NCBI GenBank assembly: GCA_036852015.1
Contig: JAANDG010000017.1
Span: 248,001-312,000, forward strand
From: Pelodera strongyloides
Taxonomy: Eukaryota > Nematoda > Chromadorea > Rhabditida > Rhabditidae
Length of the DNA stretch: 64,000 nt
Direction: 5' to 3'
How positions within the stretch are numbered: the stretch's first letter is position 1; each line of letters opens with the position of its first letter. The translations under genes were made by a program, and so were the position numbers. The notes beneath the pieces are model-generated. The model searched no databases. It was not told the origin of the DNA and saw only the letters and a list, made by a program, of their open reading frames with translations. Shown piece after piece: positions 25,181 through 38,450 of the stretch.

Positions 25181-28100
25181 TTAATATACCCTATCATAAA
25201 CCAAGTTCGCCAGCCCAAATCTAATGGCAAATCCTAGAATAGAAAAGGCGGCCTGCACAGAGAGTAGAATATTGGTCAACGTCGCCTCATGAACAGGACC
25301 CGTGAATTTGAGGGCCAGGTTGAGCACGGTCAGATTATTGATTCGGGTCCACCTGCAAAATGTATAATCTTATTGAACTCTTTTTGCGCTTCTATGGCTG
25401 AAAATGTGTACGTTATGCCGTAAACCATGGTAAAATGATGTACGTACGGACACACACTTTGACCTCTAGATTCGACCCACCTAGACTTTGACGCTTATAT
25501 AAGAGCCAGTTGAAACATTTCGGTGCCACGTAATAGAGACGATAATTGAAAATAATAATTATTAATAATAAAAATATACTTTTCTCCGTCCTTGTCGAAG
25601 TCTTCTCTGTGCAAAAGACCAGCGAATGATAAGAGGGACAAAACCAATTGAGCCACAGAACTGAGATCGCTGTGCTGAAATTAACAAAAAATTGGAATAA
25701 GAAACATAATATCAACAAAATGTATTCGTAATTAGTTATTTTCTTCTAAATGTAAACAAGCTAAGATACAAGATAACCCAAGACCCAAGATCACAATCAA
25801 TTAATTTACAGATGAAACATCTAAACTACTAATCAACAGTACAGTAAGAAGAGATGACGTGATGGACGTATCAAACCCTCATTGTTGAGACCTCACCACC
25901 TAGATTTAGAGTTGGATACTAAAACGTAGCATTACTAAACGAACGCATGCGGTATAACCAGCAAACATTTATTTTGTGTGTCATTTCGGGTATACGTGTA
26001 ACCCGCCCCTCCAGTCAGCCGAGTCAGCGGCGGGCTCCATGACCTAGAGGATTTGCCCAGCTCACCTTAAATTCGGCAAAACTCATTCCGACCGTGTTCG
26101 TTTTCGGATCAAACTTGGGAAGCCGGTGCCGGGGACACGGGACCAGCTTGAACAACTGTGGAATCGAGTAGACAAAGTTGAACGCCTGGAAACCAAAATT
26201 AGAATACTCGTAAAATATGAATATCGGCACTTAATCGCGCTGAAACAAAAAAGGCTATTAGAGTCAATACTCCCTCTCACCGTGACAAGTGAGATCAAAT
26301 GCTGACAAAAACATAGGCACTCTCTGGCTCTGTCCTAGCCTCAACAGTTCGTAGCGTCAGGTAAGGTACAGGTAAGGTAGGTGTACTTGGTATCTAATAT
26401 CACATGAGGGCCGAGGGCATCTCGTCTCAACTACCGTACTACCTCGATCAAGCAATACTCGTCGAAACCGTAAAACCCTTGAACATAGAAGAGCACTGCT
26501 GAAGCGTATTTATTAACGCTTCCCAAAACTATAAGATACGTGAAGATGAAACGCTAAGAGCTAAGATACTGATCAAGGACTAATTTAGCAACGCGAACAA
26601 AAATAACTAAAGAACAAACCTGTGGGATCAGAAACAGCATGACCGTCTTACTAAAGTGTCCCAAAATAGCGACAACGGCCAGTGTCATGCCCGCCCAGTA
26701 GCAAAATGTATCGCCGACAAACACGCGGGCAGGGTACTGTAAGAAAGGAAGTAGTTTATGGTTTGAAATCAATAGCATAAGTACACAAAACCAGCACTAT
26801 TCGGCCCGTATCAGTGTCGGTTGTGTACTCCTATCACTTAGAAATTTACAAGCTTAAAATTCAAGTCAAGCCCGCATAGTTTACAGTTTACATTGTTGTG
26901 GGTTGTGCAATACGACAAGGTTCGCTAGACAATACTCGTCGTTACACGGGCGACGCGATTTATATTAAACAAAAGAAGCAACGAATCGGACATAACAAGG
27001 ATGAAACATAACGAATATGATAAAACAAGAATGAAACATTGTCGTTTCCCCCAGTATAAGAAAACGGCAAAAAGGACACGTAGTTTCAAACTCTACTACA
27101 CTACGAGCTCTAACCTTAACCTTTTAACCTTAACACCAGAACTTACAATCCTTCAAACAAATAGAGGTAACCGATTCACGAATCCTTATACAACTAACAT
27201 ACGGAACGTTTAAACAGATAAACGGTAAAGGTTAAGTCATAGTCGTGCATCCCGTGCCTAAACCACACTTTACGGGAAAAAAACGGAAACTTGCCTTATT
27301 GAACCAGAAAAGCACCAACGAGGTCGAGAAGAATGGGAGAAGGAAGTAGAGAGACAATGAGTTGTACCAAAACTCCTCATTCATATCCAATCTGACGAGC
27401 TGAATGAAATTATTCTCCTTTTTGGATTTTGGATATTATGCTTATGAAAGAGAATGACCATGTTGGTAAGTGAATGAATACCGCCTGAAGACTATTCCGC
27501 CTTTGTATTGAATAACGATCACCCGTCTGAATTGATACTAAACTGGGGAGAAGATGCTACATATAAGCTCCAGAGAAGATGCTACATATAAGCTCCAAAC
27601 CATAAAATGCGCAAAAAAGTCTCAGCTCTAAACCTGCATATTATAAGGTAATGAACAAACTACAAACTTCACCAGACTCAAATAGTATACTACAAGGTAC
27701 AAAACACAAACTCCATACCTGAATCACATTGTATACTATAAGTGAGGCTGTGATGACGAGACTCTGCCCCACTTCCAGTCCATTGATTCCGGCCAGAATA
27801 TTGATCGCATTCGTACAGAACACGATCAACATTCCCATAAAGATGTAGTAAAGAACGTGGATGTTCACTGTGTCTGGCAACTGAAAGCAACTTATTAAAG
27901 ACAATATTTAAGTAATAAAAACAGCATATTACCCTATCACTTATCTTTCACTCACACAAAATGCCACAACTCTTAACTTAAAATGATGAGCTGCTACAAT
28001 GAAACTAGAATATAAACACCGTAAAGGTCTAGTGGTCTTGTTGGTGGACTTAGTTACGTGTCTATATATTCATAAATATATTCGATATTCATACAACAAC

Positions 28101-30442
28101 CACATTATATTTTGGATTCTTGGTTTTTGCGATTTGACGTCGCATTAGTTCACATCAATTTATATGTGTCCAATGTGTCCGTGTCGTGTCAAGTGTCAAG
28201 GAGCCAAAACACAGGACGACAAACAAATAGCCTATGATTATATGAATATGACAATTGTCGTGGTAAACAAAGAAACAAAATGAAAGAACTTACCTCAAAC
28301 TGTGAAGAGACTAACAATGAGACAATCTTCCGAAGGATCGGCGGAACCACAACCGTAGTAGAACTTCCTGGAATAGCAACAGTTACCGCAACTTAGATTC
28401 CGGTAATAAGGTACTGTAGCACAACTTTAGATGTTTAGCTCTCGCTCTCGTACATTAAAAGCTTCCACAAAATGTAGAAGAACGAAGAACGCATTATTAT
28501 GCATCATTTTCATACTCCAGCTACGAAGAGAGCTTAGTTTGGAGTATAAGCAACAATCATCGTAACCTCTCATTCAGGTACGAGATGGTGAGCACAAGAA
28601 AACATATACGAATGAAAAATGAAACTTATTTACATCAATAATAAGAAAACTCGACAAATATAGTGGAATCCCACCTTGCACATAATATACCATAAGCACC
28701 GGAAGTGAGGACAGCGTAGGGAAGAGCAATTTGTGGCGCCACCTAAATTTAAACACGAATAGCTGAGCCGATTTAACAAAAGGAATAAGCGCCTGCCCTA
28801 TTTGCATAGTTAGGGTGAGACCCGTCTTCAGAAGAGACCTGAACTGAACTCCGCGCGGGACCCGTGCCTGACTGAAATACACGGTCCGGCCTGCTCTGGG
28901 TTTGTGGGCCGATGGATTGATAACACAAAGTTAACACACCTCAAATCCAGGACGTCATCGGCAAATCCCAAGAGAATCGCCGTGCAAATCGATATTAGGG
29001 CAGAAAGGAACGCAAGAAAACGATCGTGTGGGAAGGCGGCTCTGAAATGACGATAGGTTAAATGCTCCGTTTACATTACAAGAAATTATCATAAGCATAG
29101 CCATTTAGCCAACACGTTTACTTATGTGTGACACAAAGAGGTCAGATGTCATGAAAAGAAAAACACGCACCGATCACCCTCGGACGGAGGTAACATTTTT
29201 TTGTCTATTTAAGTTAAACAAATCGTTCTCGTTGATCCCTGCCTAATGAAATGTTTCGACCGGTGCACTAGACAATTATGCATGGTGTGACGATCAAATA
29301 CGGATTTTTTGTAAGATTTTATGGATGGCTCTTTGGAAACGTCAGCGCTTCGAAGGCAGCCGACACGAGTGGAGTTCGAATTTCGAATCCAGCCACACAA
29401 CTCACTCAATGCCACCCTGGCGGGGAAACTCAAAACTATTCCCCCACCCCACTGTATAGCCTGAAGGTTTCCAGCGATTTGTCCTTACACCTTTCACCTC
29501 GCCGTCAAGCACTCCGTATAAATCTACAAAACCTCATAGGAAAGATCAAGGATCGCTTTATCTTTATCCGAAGAAAATCGCCCCTCCATTGAATGAAGAA
29601 GAACGACGCTAGCTAGAAACCTTCCGCACTTGTTCCATGTACTTGACTGATGATTGATTGTAAGTGTGAATAAAGTAGTTTTTTTTTATGAATTGTCAAC
29701 GTGAGAAAAGAAAACTTACTCTGCCCTCGTCCACTCGATGAACGGAACAGGGATGAAAACAAAAAGAACGATAAGATATACAGCAGCACAAATGACGCCG
29801 AGCGGCTCGGCAACCGGGTCGTTGCTGACCTAAATAAACAGGAATATGAAGCGGAATCGTTATCGTACACGACACATGAACACTAGCCGCTCAAACTGTA
29901 ATCTGAATGTGAAAGTACCCAAGTGTTTGACAACATAGGACGGGCCTTTGCTCCACACACCGCCTTCCAATAATCAACAACTTTCACTACCAATTAGGAA
30001 TTAAACAATCGACAACACAATTCATTCATATAATAAGTTGAGGGCGCATTCGAGTTGGGCAAAATGCGCAAAATCCGCGAAATAATCAGTTCGAGTTGAT
30101 AGGGCGAGAGATTGTTGACAAATAAGAGGGCCCAGGAAAAAAATATTTCCAAGACTCTGCGTCTCTCATATAAGCGGGATATTTCGCAACGCGCAAACAA
30201 TGGTTAACAGTCAACTCGAACTGATTATTTCGCGAAATTTGCGCATTTTGCCCAACTCGAATGCGCCCTGACCTAATAAGATTCCGAACTTATTCGCACT
30301 TGGCACCCACCTTACATTGGTCGTTTCCATGCATGCGTCGGGCAATAAAAATAGGGATATACTCTTTGATCAACCGCTTCGCAATAAGCGCTCCAAGAGC
30401 ACTTAGAATGATGTTTATGGAAATAGAGAGAAGGCTCAACAT
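25181..30442 (-). CDS. UDP-GlcNAc:dolichyl-phosphate GlcNAc-1-phosphotransferase (ALG7/DPAGT1)
   Basis: This ER membrane enzyme transfers GlcNAc-1-P from UDP-GlcNAc to dolichyl phosphate, the first step of N-glycan precursor synthesis and the target of tunicamycin. Minus-strand exons: 30442-30311, 29829-29720, 29041-28940, 28742-28675, 28367-28294, 27880-27719, 27399-27295, 26736-26620, 26185-26066, 25674-25580, 25352-25181; 1257 nt, 418 aa (human about 408). Motifs in order: [11 protein letters not shown] (catalytic DD, 109-110), [23 protein letters not shown] (186-198), [12 protein letters not shown] (D260) and PCPRHRLPK (306-314). The hydrophobic segments match the multi-pass family. No key residue is missing. 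Intron 7 has a GC donor (AAG|GCAAGT at 27294). Intron 1 holds a palindromic element. Confidence 0.95.
30041..30270. mobile_element. Palindromic element, GGGCGCATTCGAG group
   Basis: The left end AGGGCGCATTCGAGTTGGGC and right end GCCCAACTCGAATGCGCCCT are complementary, with further inner arms (ATCAGTTCGAGTTGA). It lies in intron 1 of the ALG7 gene. Confidence 0.75.
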
Positions 30443-30964
30443 TTCCCCAACTCTAAAATTATAATTATAAGATCTGAAAATCTGAAAACAGGTTGACAAA
30501 GGCGGCTGGCACGACAGGGTGCATTAAACTCATATATATGTGAAAAATAAACAATACTATAGCTTGAGCGGAGCGAGCATACATACAAACTTCGATTCGT
30601 GCGGTGAGTCAGCGCGCGCGCATATTCGTGCACATCTAGCACGAAAAATGCACGATTGACTCGTGTTCTACTACCTCTCGCTAGTGCATTATCTCTCGGT
30701 GATTCGTTTCGAGACTAAAAAAGCTCATTGTTCGCATTTTACGTGCATTTTTTGTGCATTTGCAATTTTTCGATCGCAATGATTTTATTCGGTGCGCGCT
30801 GTTTTTCTTTTCGATGCAAATAATGTTTCTGAACAATTCTCACACAATGTTTTTGTCATTTTCTTCTGTGTACCCTCTAGTGTTTTCTCCACGTGATTTT
30901 GAGAAGAACTGTGTGAATCATCTTCTATTTAATATGTGTTCTTTTCAGGCTCAGGAGCACTCCA
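30443..30964. other. Shared 5' region between ALG7 (-) and spastin (+)
   Basis: The two genes are divergent, with start codons 521 bases apart, so this stretch probably holds both promoters. I see no clear TATA box. An acceptor-like TTCTTTTCAG ends at 30948, 16 bases before the spastin ATG, and could be a trans-splice site. Confidence 0.5.
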
Positions 30965-33900
30965 ATGAGTTTATTAACGTCTCGTGGGTCCACGAAGAGT
31001 CCGCACTATGAGGTTTTCCTGCAGTCTGTGGAGAATGGGCGAAAGTTTCTACGACGTGGTATTGAAGTAGATGAGCGATGTTCAGGTATTGTTTTCGCCC
31101 GTGGCCGGTATAGGCGCGTTCGAGTTGGGAAAAGTTTGAAGAATTCCGGAAAAGTTTGGTTCAAGATGGACATCGGAAACGTAAATTTTACTTACTGGAA
31201 AAGTTCATGCACCGTAATGGAAAAGCGCTGTTTTTCCGCTATATAGCCCCAACCGTCGGTGTCAACTTTGAACGGGCGATCCATTCTTGGATCCGGCAGT
31301 GTTAAAATTAATATCCCACAACGATTCCAATACGGTAGATTTTGATTTTTCTGCATGTTTTTCCGTCCAACTTGAACCAACTTTTTCCGGAATTCTTCAA
31401 CTTTTTCCCATCTTAAATGCGCCTTATGAATTAGAACCGGAATCGTGTACGACAACTAATGAGGTTGTTGTAGGTTGTTTAGTGTCGCGGCGTTGAGTAG
31501 AATACCTTGTTTTTTTTTACCTCTGTTCTTACCTGTTTAGCATTCTATCACTGTAGCAGGCAAGCAATTTCCGTAAATATCTTTAGTATGTTTTTTTTGT
31601 AAAACCTAGTAAGACATTTTCATTACCATTACGATTAATCCGACATTGATTTGTTTGGTTCTATCGTTTCTTTAGTTTGATATGTTCCGTTACTTTAGAA
31701 ACTGACCGAGAGACAAAAATCCGGGCTTGTGAGTACTATAAACAGGGAATTGACGCATGTAAAGTGAGTTTTTGTTTTTATTGTCTTGTTAAGATTTTAT
31801 TGAGGAACTTGTTGTAGAACTGTCGGTAACTGGTTCATTCAGTATATGACCTTATTAACTTATTTACCATTCGTAACACTTACTATTACAGGCTGCATTA
31901 GCTGTGAATATGATGGATATACCTGAGAATTTACGTGCTGAGGTTCGCACCACGAAGGAGAAGATAAAGGGGAACTTACGGGCAGCCGAAGATCGATTTG
32001 TTGATTTAAGTATGTTCTCGTTTCTGTGCTCCGCATTATTCAACCCACGTTTTTATTGTTTTGATAAGAGACCGATTTGATTATTTCATTTTCGTACTAA
32101 GGGCGCCGGCGCGTTCGGGATTGAGGGCGCGTTCGGGATTGATTTTCCGAAAGGAAACTCGGCCAAATCCTCGTTCGGGATGGTCTTTTTGGAAACGTTC
32201 CAATGCTTGGAGAAAACCAAAAATACAGTATGAATTAGCTTGCGAAAAACGTTTCCCGCGCATATTTTTCAAATTTTCCATGCTAATTCATACTGTATTT
32301 TTGGTTTTCTCCAAGCATTGGAACGTTTCCAAAAAGTCCATCCCGAACGAGGATTTGGCCGAGTTTCCTTTCGGAAAATCAATCCCGAACGCGCCCTGAC
32401 TTTTCGAAAGGGAATTCGGCAAAATCCTCGTTGGCGGGCCATCCCGGAAACTTTCTTAGCTTTGAAGAACGTTTCCATGACCAAAATGATGTGCATGTTA
32501 TGTAGTTATGTTCTTTTAGTTTTAGTTGTTGCTCCCGACTTTTGCATTTATTGTGCATTTACTGTCAACCGCAACCGCAAGGTCCGCAACCGTGCTAAAT
32601 AAATGCGACACTTGTGTACCAGTGAGCCAACGCATTTTCACTCCGCATACTGAATCCTACAACGAAATCCCTGATCATCCTGTTTGTCACGTATGTGGTA
32701 TATGGTAAAATTGCCTTTCGCCTAAGCGGCCTAAGCTAAGAACGTTTAGGACGGCCATCCTGAACGAGGATTTGGCCGACTTTCCTTACGGATCGGAAAC
32801 TTAATCCCGAACGCGCCCTAAATGTGTATACTATTCACTTTTCAGCCAACAAACTCTTGGGAAAGAGCTCTGCTCGGCAGCCATCTCCACTGGCTTCGTC
32901 TGCTCTCAAAAGCAATCTGCCAACATCGAGCCAAACGTCGTCTGAGGTATCCGCTCCCAAATCTGACCACCCGCCCCGCGCTACTAAACCACCGCTAACC
33001 GAGTTTGCCTATATCCGCAAGACCGCTCGGTCCGTGGAGAGAAAGCACAAACCGGGTTCATCGGATATAACGGGTCATTCCCAGTGTGTACCGCCAAAGA
33101 AAGCGGTGCCGACTAAAGTCACCAGTAAAGCGCCGACGGTTCCGGCCACCCAAAAGAGTTATGGTACCAGTGTACCATGGACTGCTAGGGCCGTGCCTGT
33201 GCCCGGTGCTCCTACTACTCTTGGGAAGGGCTCTGGTTCTGTGAATAGTCGGGCGGTTGGTAATACAGCGTCGAACAAGTCCTCATACGATAGGTCTATG
33301 GGTAGCGGGCGGCGGGTGCTCTGTGAGAGTAGACACCTCAATACTATAGTGAGTCGTTCTTCCTTGGTTTACACGCACGTAAAGCACCGCAACTTGCACT
33401 TTCACTCCACGCTTTATTTATTATATCTTGTGTAAATCATACGTGTATTGGAAGGCAGCAAGGAATCGGTTTCGGTGAAGCACGCGAACAGTTCTCTGTT
33501 CATACTGTATTTGGATTACTGATTTCTCACGTGAAAGAAGATTCTGTGCATATATGTCTTAAAGCGAAATAGCAGCCGGTTTTTGAAACACACGCAGCTT
33601 ATACAAATGAGCAGAAATTATAATCAAGAATCCGCTAACGTGCAACTTAGCATAAATACGTAAGAATTCATTTGTCCGCGATGCGTTGCAAAATCCGGCC
33701 GGTATTTCGCTTTAACATTAATGTTTGCTTGCAGCAGTGGGTGACTGAATGCAACGTAAACAGTATTTATTTCGTATCGTATCACTTTATATTGTATACA
33801 GATGTGACTGCTTTCAGGCGGTCAAGACTATATGCTTGCCATCTCGCGCCCAAATGATGAAGGGTGTGGATCCGAAATTCGGTAATCTTCTTTTGGATGA

Positions 33901-36900
33901 AATTTTGGATCACACGGAAGTGTCCTTGAATGATGTATATGGTAAGACTCCTGATTTACATCTGCCTGTGTGTAATATGCACATTTATATAGTAATGCTC
34001 CTAAGGGCGGTCTCGGTCGTTTTTATGGAACTCTGAAACATTTTGATTAAATCTATTTTGAATGTCGTCTGTTTGACAGTTTGATAGTTTGATTGGTTCG
34101 GGTTCCTAATCTTAATAATTTCTACTCGAGCAAAAGTAAAGTTCTTAGCTCGTTGATATTGCAACATATACATATATATTTATTTATTTCCAAAATAAAT
34201 GCATTTACATATACGTTGTCATGTTCAGGATGCGAAGGTGCTAAACAAGCACTGGAAGAGGCAGTCATCCTGCCGGCTCTGAATCCGGCATTGTTTAGGT
34301 AGGTGACTGTGTTTTATAATGTTTGTTCCTATGTGAATACTGTGGTAATTTACGCCAGAGATTTTATCCTTGAAAAGTTGTGTTTCTCGCTACCAGGCGT
34401 GCTTGTTTTCCACATAGTTTAATGTTTTAGTAGAGTTCTTGTGATGCATGTAATGTTGAACTTAACACTTAATACTTAACGTGACGTGACATTGCTTGCC
34501 TATGTGTACTGATTTTGCCACACGTATATGCCTAATTGTAAGATGGGCTACGGATTACGGCAGTCAAGCAACAAATTCTTATTTTGTGAGTAAAACATGT
34601 GTGGACAACTTTTGTCATTGTTAGGCGTTAGGAGACATAATTTTGATTCAAACTTAGCACTTTTCGAAATGTTTTTCTCTGTTTCAGCGGGCTGCGACAA
34701 CCGGTGAAGGGTATTTTGTTGTTTGGTCCACCTGGAAACGGAAAAACATTGCTGGTGAGTTCTGGTATTTTGTGAAAATGTGGCGTGGCGCAGGTCCGAT
34801 CCAGCGTCACCTGTATGGAACAATCACTCTCCCGCTTGGGCTACTCACTCGCCAATCAATCCGGATTTTACCTATTGTAAATCACAACGGACGTAGTGCC
34901 AACATAGAAGGGATGGGTTGCCGCTTTCAGTGCACCTGTTTACCATTGGTTTATTGAGTCAAATTTATTGACATATTTTGCAGGCGAAAGCTGTGGCTAC
35001 CGAATCTGGCCAGTTCTTTTTCAATATATCCGCGGCATCATTGACGTCGAAATGGGTTAGTTTTGGTGTTTTGTTTTGTCATTTCATATTTTTCTGTTCA
35101 GTTCCGAATCTAAATTTTTTGTGTATTGTTTTATATAGGTATTGGATTATAACGACATCTATTTATTTCGTGAATGTGAAAATCGTGAATGCATATTTTT
35201 ATGTGTCTACACATTATTCTGTGTAGTGGACTTGGAGGTAAGTACACAGACCTTTTCATACCATATGTTTGCATATGTTCGTGGGAATTCCGGACGTCAT
35301 ACCGCTTTAATATTCTAATTTCAAATTTAAAGGTTGGCGATGCCGAGAAGACCGTTCGTTCCCTGTTCCAGATTGCACGAAATTGTCAACCATGTATTAT
35401 TTTCATCGGTTGGTAATTTTTCTTACTCATTATTGATTTAAATGTTCTATGCGAAGTACCTTTATGTTTTTTTAATTGTTCAGTCAAAGTAACTGAACTA
35501 TTTGTACTCATACCATGCCCTTAGTTTGAATATAATGTGTTATAACGTGTATCGTTAATAGGGGGATAGTAATGTTGTGTCTTGTTTGCTTCCATTCCAT
35601 TCCAGAAATGTATGGGTGGAGATATGGATTGTAATCTTGCTTGTTTGAGGATTGAGGATTTCCTTATCTGTAAAGCGATATAGTACCCGGTTTGTGAGGC
35701 GTATGCGTATGTTGGACGATTACATTTCCATGTACTATGCAAAAGTTTCTTTACAAAATCACTTAGTATCGATGGAAATGAAGTTGGCCTACATACATTT
35801 CAAAAATCCTGCCGTTATATTGCTTTTCCTATTCCTATTTGCTAAACGTGAGGTGAATTGACTATTTTAGATGAAATCGACTCAATCTTATGTGAAAGAA
35901 ATGAGAAAGAGGCAGAATCGAGTAGGCGGATGAAGACCGAATTCCTCATACAATTTGATGGAGCCACTTCTTCGTCGAAAGACAGGTACTCCTTGAAATT
36001 GTGTTTTTTTTATATTTGACCACACCGACACCCTCGGTCAGTGTCAGTACCTTCATACTATTTTTTAACGCTGAATGTGATTTCGTAATATGCTGAGCTT
36101 TTCTGAAGATTGCTGAGGGTATTTGTTGTCCCTGCATGAAAACTGAACGCCATTGGCGTCATTCGTCATTTATCGATTTTCGTTTCGTGATTTGGCGTGT
36201 TGTGAAAGATTTCTGAGTGAGAGCTCTAGCTATAGTAAGTAAATAGGATCCGTTTGGGGTAATTGGAAAGTGGAAAGTAGTTTGGTGCGGAGAAGACAAT
36301 ATTTATTAAATATTTGTTATCCATCCGTTTCCCATTCCCTGCTCTGTCTTTAAAGGGATCGGCTCACCTCAAATCGTGTCTGTTTTTTTTGTTTCTTTAT
36401 TTTCTATAAGGGATAATAAAAATTTGGAATACAAAAAGTAGTGTTCTATTTCAATACTCACGAAGATATTAGGTGATAAAGTGGGGGATCGATCGGCCCG
36501 AAATGAAAAAGTGTAATTGTCCTGCCTTGTTTGTATGGGACAATTAACACTCTTTCATTTCGGGCCGATCGATCCACCACTTTATCACCTAATATCTTCG
36601 TGAGTATTGAAATATAACACTACTTTTTGTATTCCAAATTTTTATTATCCCTTATAGAAAATAAAGAAACAGAAAAAACAGACACGATTTGAGGTGAGCC
36701 GATCCCTTTAAGTGTGATGTGAAGTACATGAAGCATGGACTATGTGAAGTCTGTAACACTTTTATCTTCAGAATTCTTGTCGTTGGCGCGACAAATCGTC
36801 CCAATGATCTCGATGATGCTGTTTTGAGGTTTGTAATATTTGTACTGTAGTTTGTAGTAATTATTCCCTTTTTTTTATGTCATACCGAATGCACTAAGAT

Positions 36901-38134
36901 GAGCTAATTTTAATGGTAAGAATTGTTGTCTAGCTTTCGCGTTTCTTCTGTATCGCCGTTTCCGTATCGTCATTTGCTAATTAGAACGATTAGAACCAGA
37001 ATGTTGTGTTGCATAAAATTAGAATTTATCCCCTAACATGTCCAATTTATAAGTATCGTTTCTCAATTGTTAGGCGGTTTCCCAAGCGGATAATGCTGGA
37101 TCTTCCCGACGAAAAGGCCCGATATGCGTTGATTGACAACACGCTGAAGAAGCACAACGCGAGGGGATCGCTCTCCGATTCGGATATACGGTAGCCTATT
37201 TATTACTTAATACTGTATGTGTGCTATTGTGCTATATACTGTATTTAATTTATCGTAGTGCAAAATTGTCCTTATTGAACAGTGCTAGGCGAATGGGTGA
37301 ATTGCGACTAGTGAAGTCAGTAGGTGTTAGAGCTTTTCTTTATGAAACACGAGATATGTATGCATATCGGTATATCCTGTCCGCTGCACGGCTGCACCAG
37401 AGAAGTGCTTCTGTATCTTTTGTTATCTCGTTTGCGGTAAACTTCTCAAATTGGCCGTACAAGACGATCATGTGACGGAACCGACCGAACCGAGTCTTTT
37501 AAAAATTAATATTGCCCTTCGTAGGCATTTATACTTCTGAGTTGTGGGCTTTCACATTTCACGGTGCTTTGAGTTTAAGGCGTTGGACCACTACTTTGGA
37601 ATTTATTATAATAGTTTAGGTATATCGCGGCACAAACGAATGGGTACTCGAATTCGGACCTCGTTGCTGTCTGTAAAGAGGCTGCAATGGTTCCCGTTCG
37701 AGATCTGGACAGGAAGAAATTGGCCACAACAAATGAGAAGCGATTACGACCATTGGCGGTAGGGGCTTATTTTTGATATTTTGGGCATGAGCTAGCTTGA
37801 GCAAGTAGGAAAAGGTGTGTTTAGTATAGCGAGTGGTGATCGTTCATGTCTCCCTAACTTTTTTTCAATCAAATAGTTTACTGGTGGTGGTGTGTGTGTT
37901 TTAAATGCACTCTTATTGTTATGGTAATGTTTCATTTGATAGTTTTCGCCAGAGGCGTTTTTTTAATAAACGAAGTGAAATGATTTATATTACCTGATTT
38001 CTTGATTTCTTGATTGATTTTAATTATAGGCCCGTGATTTCCAAGAGGCTCTCCGAGTGATCCGCCCTTCCACTTCTGAGAAACACTTGACAACACTCAA
38101 GGATTTTGCGAGTAGAGCTGGACAAGCGGTATGA
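30965..38134 (+). CDS. Spastin, microtubule-severing AAA ATPase
   Basis: Spastin hexamers pull tubulin tails through a central pore and sever microtubules. Exons: 30965-31085, 31699-31763, 31892-32009, 32846-33348, 33818-33941, 34229-34298, 34688-34754, 34984-35055, 35333-35408, 35871-35985, 36772-36828, 37074-37190, 37620-37758, 38030-38134; 1749 nt, 582 aa (human 616). An MIT-like helical region covers about residues 12-85. A Ser/Pro/Lys-rich linker, mostly the large exon 4, corresponds to the microtubule-binding region. The AAA domain follows: Walker A GPPGNGKT (347-354), pore loop SLTSKWVGDAEK, Walker B IIFIDEID (402-409), sensor [17 protein letters not shown] with the arginine fingers, then the C-terminal AAA lid. 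The substitution of D for E in KWVGDAEK is mild. No membrane hairpin is seen, so the start matches the short, cytosolic form. Introns carry several palindromic elements. Confidence 0.96.
31111..31430. mobile_element. Palindromic element, GGCGCGTTCGAG group
   Basis: Starts AGGCGCGTTCGAGTTGGGAA and ends in the imperfect complement CCCATCTTAAATGCGCC. An inner arm, GAAGAATTCCGGAAAAAG-like, is repeated inverted. It lies in spastin intron 1. Confidence 0.6.
32099..32820. mobile_element. Composite of GGGCGCGTTCGGGATTGA elements in spastin intron 3
   Basis: A foldback runs from about 32123 (AGGGCGCGTTCGGGATTGA) to 32398 (TCAATCCCGAACGCGCCCT) with near-perfect arms of about 130 bases, including CTTGGAGAAAACCAAAAATA. 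A second right end, TTAATCCCGAACGCGCCCT, lies at about 32800-32819, and an extra left-like GGGCGCCGGCG at 32100. This suggests one copy inserted in another. Confidence 0.7.
33559..33715. mobile_element. TTAA element, sub-family B (copy 2, opposite orientation)
   Basis: Starts TTAAAGCGAAATAGCAGCCGG and ends CCGGCCGGTATTTCGCTTTAA. It lies in spastin intron 4. Confidence 0.75.
36350..36711. mobile_element. TTAA element, sub-family D, ~360-bp foldback in spastin intron 10
   Basis: Starts TTAAAGGGATCGGCTCACCT and ends AGGTGAGCCGATCCCTTTAA. The arms of roughly 160-170 bases are almost perfect complements (for example TTTCATTTCGGGCCGATCGA on the right against its complement on the left) around a small centre near 36525-36535. 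No ORF. Confidence 0.9.
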
Positions 38135-38398
38135 CGCCGTCTGACGGTCTTTACTTATGGTAATGACTATAGCCAGGTGTAACTTAAGTTTAAAGTTTAG
38201 GTTAACTTAACTCACGAGACTCACGTAAATTACTGTTACGTGGTTTTAGGACGTAAGAGCTTTACGCTGAGAACCCATGTTTTAAATTTGCAAATTCAGT
38301 TTGTGTGAATCGTGAAATTACCGTCTTGCTGACTGTGTATGATTGATTTGAATTAGGAAAAATGTATCCCAATCCCACATTCTGTCAAGTAAGAGAAA

Positions 38399-38450
38399 GG
38401 GCGCATTCCAGCCAAATTTCCGCATTTTGCCCAACTTGAATGCGCCCTCG
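38399..38450. repeat. Minimal GGGCGCATTC palindrome
   Basis: About 52 bases from AGGGCGCATTCCAGCC to CCAACTTGAATGCGCCCT, the ends of the GGGCGC group with almost no interior. Probably a deletion derivative. Confidence 0.6.

Noticed and set aside
29330..29420. tRNA-like sequence with GTTCGAATTTCGAATCC
   Set aside because: The stems do not pair convincingly and no box A is found at the right distance.
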